Positions 36,262 through 44,200 of a stretch of DNA of 64,000 nucleotides are shown in pieces. Made by a program: the position numbers and the translations under genes. Position 1 is the first letter of the stretch. Each line of letters begins with the position of its first letter. Location of the stretch: NCBI GenBank assembly GCA_024275955.1, contig JAJRYD010000036.1:84563-148562 (forward strand). Direction: 5' to 3'. Below the pieces are notes generated by a model, which made no database searches, was not told the DNA's origin, and saw nothing but the letters and a program-made list of their open reading frames with translations. The stretch is from Nitrospirota bacterium. GTDB taxonomy: Bacteria; Nitrospinota_A; UBA7883; JACRGQ01.

Positions 36262-36663
36262 ATGAACAGCAAACCTATGAAGAAAATATTACGACAAACC
36301 GGCAAAAGAGAAGCTTGCAAAATACCCTGTTTTGAGCAGGACAAGGTTGTAGCCATCAAAGCGACTTTGTCAAAAGAGGAAGAACAGCTCCCTGAGTTGG
36401 CAGAATTTTACAAATTGTTGGGCAATACTACTCGGCTGAAGATTCTATTTGCTCTAGGAGAAAGTGAGCTGTGCGTCTGCGATATTGCCCATGTGCTTGA
36501 ACTAAGTATCGCCGCCACCTCGCACCAACTCCAATCACTACGCAAGCAGGGCTGGTTGCGTAAACGCGATGACGGCAAGATGGTTTATTACCGTCTTCAT
36601 GATGTCGATCTTTTTAAAGCACTTAAGGGTGATTTGAGAATGCTGAAGGCTCAGCTTCGATGA
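36262..36663 (+). CDS. ArsR/SmtB-family metal sensor, CadC type
   Basis: 133 residues. Winged helix with recognition region IAHVLELSIAATSHQLQSLR and wing KRDDGKMVYYRL. Metal cysteines match the CadC layout: an N-terminal pair (Cys19, Cys23 in EACKIPCFEQDKV) and the ELCVCD pair (Cys71, Cys73). Known CadC proteins release DNA on Cd(II), Pb(II) or Zn(II). It precedes two SMR transporter genes, its likely targets. Confidence 0.88.
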   Translation: MNSKPMKKILRQTGKREACKIPCFEQDKVVAIKATLSKEEEQLPELAEFYKLLGNTTRLKILFALGESELCVCDIAHVLELSIAATSHQLQSLRKQGWLRKRDDGKMVYYRLHDVDLFKALKGDLRMLKAQLR

Positions 36664-36726
36664 GCTTTTATTTAGCTATTTATTTCTATATTTGCGATAA
36701 CAACGAATCGCAGTTGCGGTAACACT

Positions 36727-37113
36727 ATGAATAAACCTTTAAAGCAAGAAGATGCTAGTAAATCAAATAAACCACCTGCCTCCGCATGGTGGCTGTTGGC
36801 ACTGGCGGTCTGCTTCGAAATTGCCGGGGCCATCGGCTTGAGTTTCAGTGAGGGCTTCACTTTACTTTTGCCCACTTTGCTTGCGCTTGCCGCATTTTTT
36901 GTGGCGCTCTATCTGGTCAGTCATGTGATGAAAAGCCTGCCGATGAGTGTCGCTTACCCCATCTGGGCCGGCAGTGGCACGGCAGGTGTGACTCTGTTGG
37001 GTGTTGGCCTGCTCGGCGAGAGCATAGATTGGCTAAAAACGGTTGGCGTGGCACTTGTCGTTATCGGGGTGGTGGTGATTAACCGTAACTCTGAAAAAAT
37101 ATCTGGGTGTTGA
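36727..37113 (+). CDS. Small multidrug resistance (SMR) transporter subunit 1
   Basis: 128 residues, four membrane helices after a charged N-terminal extension of about 20. The essential membrane Glu is in CFEIAGAIGL; YPIWAGSGTAGV is the family loop-3 motif (compare AYAIWSGIG in EmrE). It works as a dimer; the partner is probably the next gene. Substrate may be a toxic cation, but association with a CadC-type sensor is unusual for SMR proteins. Confidence 0.85.
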   Translation: MNKPLKQEDASKSNKPPASAWWLLALAVCFEIAGAIGLSFSEGFTLLLPTLLALAAFFVALYLVSHVMKSLPMSVAYPIWAGSGTAGVTLLGVGLLGESIDWLKTVGVALVVIGVVVINRNSEKISGC

Positions 37114-37115
37114 GT

Positions 37116-37460
37116 ATGGAATACGAATGGCTATTCGTCGTGCTGGCTATTGCCGCCGAGGTTGTCGCCGCCTTAGCACTGCGTTTCAGCCACGGCTTTA
37201 GCAAGCCATTGCCCACAGCTCTGGCACTGGCTACATTCGGCTTGGCTTTTTATATGGTGAGCCTTGCGTTGCTATCTCTGCCGGTAAGTACGGTCTATCC
37301 TGTCTGGGCTGGGGGCGGCACAGCGGGTGTAGCAATACTAGGCGTGTTGGTATTGCATGAGAAGGCTGGTATCTGGAAGAGTCTAGGGGTTGTCATGGTG
37401 GTAGCGGGAATTGTTTTACTGAATATTTCACTGAATATAGAATCGGCAGGGCATGGCTGA
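37116..37460 (+). CDS. SMR transporter subunit 2
   Basis: 114 residues from ATG 37116 (GTG 37107 is possible and would overlap the previous gene). Four helices, Glu in IAAEVVAALALRF, and YPVWAGGGTAGVAIL. Paired SMR genes usually encode heterodimers with opposite topology; the first subunit has extra N-terminal residues, this one has none. Two bases separate the pair. Confidence 0.84.
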   Translation: MEYEWLFVVLAIAAEVVAALALRFSHGFSKPLPTALALATFGLAFYMVSLALLSLPVSTVYPVWAGGGTAGVAILGVLVLHEKAGIWKSLGVVMVVAGIVLLNISLNIESAGHG

Positions 37461-37504
37461 TAAATTAAACCAAATCAGAGATGAACCCTGTCAGGCGATG
37501 ACAG

Positions 37505-38029
37505 CTAAAAAGTGCCATCGCTATGGCTATCGAAGACAGAATCATTTACAGGCTCGAAGTCGGCAATCTTACCAGCCTTTTTAATCCATCCGTCGACATT
37601 TTTAAGACAGCACCTGCCTTCGGGGTTGCTTGTTTCGCAAAAACATCCAGGGTCTTTCATCTTTGCCGAAATCTCTTTGACAGCTTTAGAGCCGCCGTTC
37701 TTTTTCATCTCGTCCAAAATGGATTGTCTGGAATACCCAAAACAGTAGCAGATGGGAACATCAAGTGAACTTTCTTTTACGGTTACTTTTACTCTCAAGT
37801 CATCTTTGGTAAAAACAGAGCTGGCGGAATTGGAAAAATAGACGGCAGAGCATTTGGGGCTTTTACAAAACCTGTACGCCCGTTCTTCATCAAATCTTTG
37901 AAGGGAAGAACCGTTTAAAAGCGACTTTGGGGTAATAGCTCCAACTTTAGCCCCCTTGTTCCCGCACTTTGGGCATAGGAACTCGGCCGGAGCACTGTCT
38001 TTGTTATCAAGGTTTTTGCGGTATTCCAT
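37505..38029 (-). CDS. CopZ-like iron-sulfur/zinc metal-handling protein
   Basis: 174 residues from ATG 38029. N-terminal zinc-finger-like part (FLCPKCGNKGAKVG; YRFCKSPKCSAVYF) and a C-terminal domain with ICYCFGYSR and GCFCETSNPEGRCCL. The latter matches the [2Fe-2S]/Zn domain found at the N-terminus of the Archaeoglobus-type copper chaperone CopZ; the usual heavy-metal-associated domain is absent here. It is the last gene of the leftward mer-like set. A redox role, such as reducing a metal before transfer, is inferred. Confidence 0.75.
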   Translation of the reverse strand: MEYRKNLDNKDSAPAEFLCPKCGNKGAKVGAITPKSLLNGSSLQRFDEERAYRFCKSPKCSAVYFSNSASSVFTKDDLRVKVTVKESSLDVPICYCFGYSRQSILDEMKKNGGSKAVKEISAKMKDPGCFCETSNPEGRCCLKNVDGWIKKAGKIADFEPVNDSVFDSHSDGTF

Positions 38030-38060
38030 AAAAATTCCTAACTGCTCCACCGAGTTACTG

Positions 38061-38283
38061 CTATCGCAACAATCGTGTCGGAATAGCATTTGACTGCTTT
38101 GCCACCCAGTAAGCCAAAATGGCAATGAAGACAAGGAGTGCCGGTATCAGAACATAGTCGAGGTAACCTACCCAAGATCAGACCAACCACTCCGAGCAGA
38201 ATAGCAGGCAGGGTGGTAAAATAGCATAGCGCGGCAATTACCGTGCCTGCGATTCCAGCATTTATAATGGTTTTTGGCCTCAC
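38061..38283 (-). pseudogene. merF: merF-like mercury transporter, frameshifted
   Basis: From GTG 38283 the frame encodes the first MerF helix (IINAGIAGTVIAALCYFTTL, then PAILLGVVGLI). At about 38172-38178 it slips: the next frame continues with the second helix WVGYLDYVLIPALLVFIAIL, AYWVAKQSN, ending at TAG 38061. Removing one T near 38176 restores a single ~74-residue MerF-like protein with two helices. The first helix carries one Cys where MerF has a CC pair. It is either a true mutation, a sequencing error, or programmed slippage; the site has no obvious slippery run. Confidence 0.7.
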
Positions 38284-38284
38284 A

Positions 38285-38578
38285 CTATTTTCCTTTTCTG
38301 ATTACTTTTGACGGAAACCCTGCGTTTTTAGTTGCTTTAGTAAGCTCATTACTGGTTGTCTTTGTGTCATCGTAAGTTACGGTCGCGGTTCTTTTGTCAT
38401 AAGATACTTTTGCTTTCGATACGCCTTGTACTTTTTCGAGAGAGGAGCTAACCGTGTAGATACATGAAGCGCATGTCATATTTTTTACCTTTAGGGTTAC
38501 AGTTTTTTGTTCCGCAAACGATGTGGCGGATGTAACGATAGCGAAAGCGATAGCAGTGACTGTGAGATACCATTTCAT
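38285..38578 (-). CDS. merP: Periplasmic mercury-binding protein MerP-like
   Basis: 97 residues from ATG 38578 (GGAGG 8 nt upstream). Signal peptide (YLTVTAIAFAIVTSATSFA) and one HMA ferredoxin-like domain with the metal motif MTCASC. MerP collects Hg(II) in the periplasm and passes it to MerT. It is encoded one base from the merF remnant. Confidence 0.88.
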   Translation of the reverse strand: MKWYLTVTAIAFAIVTSATSFAEQKTVTLKVKNMTCASCIYTVSSSLEKVQGVSKAKVSYDKRTATVTYDDTKTTSNELTKATKNAGFPSKVIRKGK

Positions 38579-38595
38579 AGTATTTACCTCCATCT

Positions 38596-39009
38596 TTAAA
38601 CGCCCAAAAATATTGGAGCGATGTACGGAAAAACCAATGCGACGAAAATGATAAAAGTTGCCACCCAGAGTGTTGTTTTAACCAGCTGGTTGGCCAAAGG
38701 TTTGGCGCATGCTTCGTCTCCCGCGCATCCAGTTTTGCTTTGTCGGTAGAACAGGTAGTGGCTATACCCTACAAAAACGAGGGTGGTTGCTTTAAAAAAT
38801 AGCGCGTAAGGGGCTAGGGCGGTTAAATAGCCTACCGATGCGCCACCGATGCCGAGGCCGACAAGCACGAGAGGCAGGATACAGCATGATGAGGCCGCTA
38901 TCGCGCCGATAAGGCCAGCGACTGTCGTCAGTGACGCTTTTTTGTCATCCGCGTAACCGATGGAAGCTAAACCTTCGGTTGTTCCATTAATGTTTTTGTC
39001 AGTAGCCAT
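38596..39009 (-). CDS. merT: Mercury transport protein MerT-like
   Basis: 137 residues, three membrane helices. The vicinal Cys pair is in the first helix (IAASSCCILPLVLVGLG), and a second Cys pair is in the cytoplasmic loop (TGCAGDEACAK). Carries Hg(II) across the inner membrane. In classical operons the metal is then reduced by MerA; no merA is found in the window. Confidence 0.9.
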   Translation of the reverse strand: MATDKNINGTTEGLASIGYADDKKASLTTVAGLIGAIAASSCCILPLVLVGLGIGGASVGYLTALAPYALFFKATTLVFVGYSHYLFYRQSKTGCAGDEACAKPLANQLVKTTLWVATFIIFVALVFPYIAPIFLGV

Positions 39010-39053
39010 CTAACAATCTCTCCTCAAGCATTTGATGACACTCCGAAGGAAAC

Positions 39054-39085
39054 CATCTCCCCTGTTGCTTGGCAGGGCAGAGATG
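39054..39085 (-). other. Stem-loop between the thioredoxin-like gene and merT
   Basis: CATCTCCCCTG pairs with CAGGGCAGAGATG, an 11-bp stem with a 2-nt bulge and loop TTGCTTGG. It lies in the 101-bp gap inside the mer transcript and has no U-tail. It may slow transcription, protect the 5' end of a processed merT message, or do nothing. Confidence 0.4.
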
Positions 39086-39110
39086 ATGATTGCATGGCAA
39101 CTCATCAGGC

Positions 39111-39374
39111 TCAGGCCTTTCCCACGCCGGCTGTCCGTAATGCCTGCTCGTCTGCTACGCTTGCCGCGCAACAGTTGAGGAGCTTTCCGTCGAGTACCAC
39201 CGCCGTAACAGTGCGAATGCCCAAACTCTTTGCCATGTCTGAAACGTCCGGTTCGTTCATATCTAGGATGCTCACTTCACACGATGGGCAGGCTATCCTG
39301 TTCACCAGTTGAATTGTGCCCTCACACGCGGGGCAACCGGCGCTGAACAGCTCTATCTTCCGCTTCGTCGCCAT
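39111..39374 (-). CDS. Thioredoxin/glutaredoxin-like small protein of the mer set
   Basis: 87 residues from ATG 39374 (GGAGG 6 nt upstream). Thioredoxin-like start KIELFSAGCPACEGTIQL with CxxC, a second CPSC motif, cis-Pro-like region IRTVTAVVLDGKL, and NCC at the C-terminal part. Six cysteines in 87 residues suggest metal or disulfide exchange. It is the first gene behind the MerR-type promoter. Confidence 0.75.
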   Translation of the reverse strand: MATKRKIELFSAGCPACEGTIQLVNRIACPSCEVSILDMNEPDVSDMAKSLGIRTVTAVVLDGKLLNCCAASVADEQALRTAGVGKA

Positions 39375-39474
39375 TGTGTACCTCCATTCCATGGCGTTCT
39401 TCGCGTTAATTGCCAGCTCTTGCCGGAACGCGTTTTCAACAGGAGCCGGTTTTCGTTTCTTCCTTCTTGATGTT

Positions 39475-39505
39475 AGTATGAACCCTCTAGGGACTACAGG
39501 GTCAA
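39475..39505 (-). promoter_or_regulatory. MerR-type promoter/operator with 19-bp spacer
   Basis: On the minus strand TTGACC (39505-39500), exactly 19 bp, then CATACT (39480-39475). Within the spacer lies the dyad ACCCTGTAG-TC-CCTAGAGGGT (eight of nine pairs). Overlong 19-20 bp spacers with a central dyad are the mark of promoters that MerR-family activators untwist. It lies 101 bp before the thioredoxin-like gene and 14 bp from the divergent merR start. Confidence 0.88.
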
Positions 39506-39518
39506 GGAGAAAGCTCAA

Positions 39519-39938
39519 ATGAAAAAAAATGCTGAATTTCTAAACCGGAATATTACAATCGGTATTTTGTCTAAAGAGACTGGAGTTAAAATCGAGACGA
39601 TTCGATATTATGAAAAGGTAGGAGTTTTGCCGGCTCCACCCAGGACTGACGGCGGGTACCGCGTTTATGATTTAAATTACTTGAAGCGGTTAAAGTTTAT
39701 ACGCAGGTGCAGGGAACTAGGATTTACTTTAGAGAAAATCAGCTCTTTACTGCGTCTTGTCGATTCTCACAACTATACTTGTAACGAGATAAAAGATATT
39801 ACATCGAAACAGCTTAGCGAAGTGCGGCACAAGATTTCCGACCTGAAAAGGCTTGAGAAAATCTTAAAAGAGATGACTGGCAAGTGCGAGGGAGGCAAAG
39901 TTCCAGAATGTCCTATTCTTGATGCTCTGTACAAATGA
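39519..39938 (+). CDS. merR: MerR-family metal-responsive regulator
   Basis: 139 residues. HTH region IGILSKETGVKIETIRYYEK, wing GGYRVYDLNYL, dimer helix ISDLKRLEKILKEM, and three metal-site cysteines: Cys88, Cys123 and Cys131. Spacing 35 matches MerR (Cys82-Cys117 in Tn501); the second spacing is 8, one less than in Tn501 MerR and equal to CueR. Mercury is the likely signal from the merT/merP neighbours, but the operator half-sites look more like those of the Pb/Cd/Zn branch. The stop is one base before MITE copy 3. Confidence 0.87.
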   Translation: MKKNAEFLNRNITIGILSKETGVKIETIRYYEKVGVLPAPPRTDGGYRVYDLNYLKRLKFIRRCRELGFTLEKISSLLRLVDSHNYTCNEIKDITSKQLSEVRHKISDLKRLEKILKEMTGKCEGGKVPECPILDALYK

Positions 39939-39939
39939 T

Positions 39940-40068
39940 GGAGCCGTTGCCGAATGGCATAAATTTGATTTTGCTGTAAATTGCCAATTCCTAAAGCCTC
40001 TATTTTTAGAAAGTTAGAAAATGAACTTCTCCTTTAAAATGCTTAAAAGCTCTTTTGGAAACAGTCCC
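39940..40068 (-). mobile_element. MITE-like 129-bp element, copy 3 (inverted; right edge of metal island)
   Basis: On the minus strand it begins GGGACTGTTTCC (40068) and ends GGCAACGGCTCC (39940). Flanks on the plus strand are ATGAT and ATGAC, four of five identical. Opposite in orientation to the copy at 35984, so the 4.1-kb island between them is framed by inverted repeats. From 40069 to 40245 I see no further feature. Confidence 0.85.
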
Positions 40069-40245
40069 ATGACTGCCAAGTGAGCCGGCAAATCGTATCA
40101 GATAGCTAAAAGCGTTTCCCTGTTCTTATTTCGAGCTGGTTTTATTGGAACGTGCTACCTTCCGGTTACACAAGCAGAGGGTTGAACACCCCCATAGGCT
40201 AAACTCTTACTGGGGCCAAGCAAACGTCGTTAGAGATCTTACCGG

Positions 40246-40956
40246 CTACGCTTTGATGTTTAGTGTGGAACCAAGCATTTCGCCGGAAGTTTTGATGACC
40301 GTAGCGTTTGCCTTAAAGGCATGTTTGGCTTTTATCAGCTCAATTATTTCACTGGCTATATCGACGTTAGAGCTTTCGGTAGAGTTTGGAATAAGTCTGC
40401 CGAGTGCCGCCGGCCTGCCGGCAACAGGAGTGCCGCTACTGTCTGATTCAAAAAAGAGGCCCGAGCCGCCGCTGGTAAGCCGGCTGGGATTGCTGAACGA
40501 TGTAAGCTCTATCTGGCCGAGAACTGTTTTCTGCCCGTTTATTTGGGCAGTAACTTTACCATCGCCGGAAACCGCTACCTGCTCGGCATCTGCCGGTATT
40601 TTTATCTCCGGCTGTAGTCTGTTGCCAAAACCGTCGGTAAGCCGTGATTGACTGTCTGTGCGCAATTCTCCTCTTCTTGTATATGCCGTATCGCCGCTAG
40701 GAGTTAGAACTTTTAAGAAGTTGTTTCCCTGCATCGAAATATCAAGCCGACGGCCTGAAAAAAGGAGATTGCCGGAGGTATTGTTTTGTCTTGCGGCGGA
40801 GACTATAACGCCCCGGTTTTGTCCAGCGCTTTGCACAACAGTTTCCTGCCGTTTATACCCGGGGGTATTTAGGTTGGCAAGGTTGTTCGCGGCTGTACGC
40901 ATACGCTCAGCACTTGCGTTTAGGCCGGAAAGCCCTGCGTTAATCCCAAATATCAT
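40246..40956 (-). CDS. Flagellar hook/basal-body rod protein (FlgE/F/G type)
   Basis: 236 residues. N-terminal rod signature GLSGLNASAERMRTAANNLA then NTPGYKRQE, central FlgG-like part (MQGNNFLKVLTPSGDTAYTR), and C-terminal NVDIASEIIELIKAKHAFKA, the family ending. Axial proteins of the basal body or hook; the length fits FlgF/FlgG. GGAGG stands about 7 nt before the ATG. No other flagellar gene is adjacent. Confidence 0.85.
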   Translation of the reverse strand: MIFGINAGLSGLNASAERMRTAANNLANLNTPGYKRQETVVQSAGQNRGVIVSAARQNNTSGNLLFSGRRLDISMQGNNFLKVLTPSGDTAYTRRGELRTDSQSRLTDGFGNRLQPEIKIPADAEQVAVSGDGKVTAQINGQKTVLGQIELTSFSNPSRLTSGGSGLFFESDSSGTPVAGRPAALGRLIPNSTESSNVDIASEIIELIKAKHAFKANATVIKTSGEMLGSTLNIKA

Positions 40957-40975
40957 ACCGTTGCCTCCAGTACTA

Positions 40976-41003
40976 TTATCGGATAAATCTGCTAAAAACT
41001 GAA
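40976..41003 (-). promoter_or_regulatory. Sigma-28 (FliA)-like promoter of the flagellar gene
   Basis: On the minus strand TTCAGTTT (41003-40996), 12 bp, TCCGATAA (40983-40976), against the consensus TAAAGTTT-N11-GCCGATAA: six and seven of eight matches. It lies 19 bp before the flagellar ATG, which suits a late flagellar gene. Confidence 0.4.
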
Positions 41004-41204
41004 ACCAAAACTATTCGGCTACGCAAGCGGTAGACCGGAGGCAAAAAAGCGGTGTAATAGTAAAATGAGCTTTGCCTGTAGCCTCTTGAATATCAAACAG
41101 GTATCATGTGCGATTATGACCGATTGGCGTGGCTTGCCTGTTTTGTTTTATTTTCTATTATCTTGTTCGCTTCTGTTGCCATATCAATTTAGAATTGGAA
41201 CTTG

Positions 41205-44200
41205 ATGAAGATTTTTATTAAAGCTTTTGTAGCTTTCCTGATTTTGTGCTTTCTTGTTCTCGGCTTGGTTTGGAGCGTAGAAAAGAGCTTTGACCTGAAC
41301 AGCTATGCGAACAAGGCGAAAGAAGAACTCAAATCCAAATACGGCATTGAGGTAAGCTACCACGACCTTAGTTACAAACTCGGCACAAGGCTCAAAATTT
41401 TAGCCGATGCTGTTCTCCTTGAGGGCAACGGTTTTGCGGCTTCTATAAACCATATTGAAGTTTCGGTACCGCTCTTTTCTATTTTTTTTGGCAAAGTGGA
41501 AGTGTCGGATATTAAAATCTACAATCCTAGATTGACATTGGAGCGTGATAGTGACGGCGTGTGGAATGTTTCCCCTTTTTTGCTTGCTTTGGGAGGGATA
41601 GACAAAAAGTCTGGGTCATTTATAAAGAGAATCACTGCTCTTGGCGGGCAGTTTAAAATAATAGACGATTTTATTCCCGGGCAGTCATTCGAGTATCTTA
41701 TCAAAAGCTCTACGATTAATTTTTCCTCCGGCGGTATTCTCGCTCCGACAGGGTTGAAATTTGCCGGTATGCTTGTGGATGGAAGCCAATCGGCAGACCT
41801 TCAGTTTTCGTTCTACTGGAAGGCAAGCGGCGAAGGAAAGTCGTGGAAAGATTTTCAGCTCGATGGCTCTTTGAGCCTCGGCCCGCTTAAGACCGCAAAG
41901 CTAAGACAGCTTTTCGGCAAAGACACGCTCCGCTTCAATGGAAACGAAATCGTCTCGACCAACCTTCGGTTTAACGGAAACCTTTTATCAAAGCTGGACT
42001 TTGCCGGCGATTTTATAATAGATACTCCAAGCAAAAAGGCAGGCGCGAAAGCTAGCCATAAGATGGTAGAGCTGGCCGGCAGTTATCAAGGTAGCAAGCT
42101 TTTAATCAACGAGCTTTTCGTCAAGTTTCCAGAGGTGACAATAAGAGGTTCCGCGGCAATAGATGATATATGGGAAGAAGATCCGTATATCGACCTAAGG
42201 CTCGATGTTCCTTTTCTTAATGTTCCACAACTAAGCTTAATCCTTCCATCAACATTTTCCGAGGAGCCGCTGGCCCTGTTTGTGAGCAAAAACGTTACCG
42301 AGGGAAGATTTAAAGTTGTTGACTTCAGGTTTGAAGGGCCTTACACCAGCTTTTTAGATTTTGAGCGGCTTTCCAGCATGGGGAAATTCTCAGGCAAAGT
42401 GGAAGTGCAGGATTTTTCCGTAGATATGAAGAACTTTCGGTACCCGATAAAAGGTATAAACGGCAGTTTTCAGATAGATGGCGACACGCTGGTCTTTAAC
42501 GGTGTCAGGGCAAAATACGGGAAAAGCGTTTTGGAGAACATCAGCGGCGGAGTGGAGAATTATCGCAATACCCCGATGCTTATAGTACAGGTGGAAGCGA
42601 ACCTGAATATGGGAGAGTTTCACAAAGAGCTGTTGGCCAACACAGGTTCCGACGAACTTTCCGAAGTTTTACGAATTGTAAGAGATCCTAAAGGTAAGCT
42701 TGGGTTTAATTTCAATGCCAAGATAGATATCGAAGGCGCAGAGCTTCTCGATTTTTTTGGCGACCTTTATCTGGAAAACGGCGGGTTCGGTCATCCGTTT
42801 TTTGAGCTTCCGGTGAGAAAACTACACGGCAAAGCTTATATAGACATGGACGATATTACTATCGAGGAGATTCATTGGCTCATTGGCGAGACATCTATAG
42901 AAACCAGTGGGAAAGTAATGAACTACCAGAATGTCGATTACAGCTTCGACCTTAAATTTAAAGCAGATGGTAATGTCGCGGAACTTGCCAAGACTAATTT
43001 CTACCGTTTTGCCCCGTTTCACGACATGGATGGAAAGGTTAAGTCGGACCTGCGTCTAAGAGGCAACTTAGATAAGCTCGATTTTGTTATGTCGTCAGAC
43101 CTCACGAACACCAGATATGCTTTTAAAAATCTGTTTTTAAAACCTGAAGGGGTTGTCTCTACCGAAAAGATTAAAGGCAGGTTCGAAAGATATAGTTCTC
43201 TTATCGTCGATTCGCTGGAAATAAATCTTGGAGCTTCCGAGTTTTTCCTTTCTGGAGAACTGTTCGACTTTCCGGCGATGGACGATTTCAATGTTTCATT
43301 TCGCGTTAAAAAGCTGATGCTCGACGATTTGCCAGACTTTTTTACCTCCTACAAACAGGGCGACTCGGCTGGCGAGGTAAAAGGCAGTTTGGAGCTTTCC
43401 AGAAAGGATGGAGAGGATAACTACCTGTTTAATGTCGAGGCCGATATAGAAACCCTCAAGCTCGACCCCTTAGTTTTGGCAGGGCCGGCCGTTGAATTTT
43501 TCGAGCCGACAGGCGTGATAGCAGGCAAGCTGACAGTATCAGGCGAGACAGGAAAGCCGATAAACATAAACGGTAAGCTAAAAGGAACGGATGTAGGCTT
43601 TAACACCCTTCTTAGTAAACCTTTTAGCGAGATGAATGGAGAGATTACTTTCGCAGGGAACAGAGTGACAGCGCATGATGTTCCAGGCAGGATGGGAAGT
43701 TCTTTCGGCAGAGCCTCGGTCGATATAAACCTTGTCAATCCACCGGAGGTCTACCTGCGGATAGATGGCGATACTGTTTATCTTTCTGATATCGTAAATA
43801 TTGCCGACCCCGGCCAAGAAGATGAAAAAAAGCAAAGCGATGCCGAGCAGAGCGAGAAACCGGAAAGCTACTCCGAGGAAGATAGCTCACCTCACGCTAA
43901 GTGGACAGTAGACATTAAGTCGAAAAATGGAACGCTAGAAAGACTGAAATACACGAACCTTGACACTCTGTTTTATTTCTACAGAGGGGTATATGATTTT
44001 TCCTACCTGAGGTGCGATGCCTACGGTGGAAAATGGGAAGCAGATGGCGCGCTGGATACTGTTGGCGAAGGCAACCAGAAGTTCAATAACAAAGTAAAAA
44101 TTTCCGGCATGAATCTTGGTGATTTTCTGAAAGATGTTATGCCGGAGTTCGACAAAATGGACGGCACGATGGATGTTGCCGGCAATATAAGCGGTAACGG

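Noticed and set aside
39054-39085. Riboswitch in the mer transcript
   Set aside because: A simple bulged hairpin without the conserved core of any riboswitch I know; listed only as a stem-loop.
35979-40073. Composite transposon formed by the two inverted MITE copies
   Set aside because: The outermost flanks (TTCAT and ATGAC) are not duplicates; each copy instead resembles its own inner flank.
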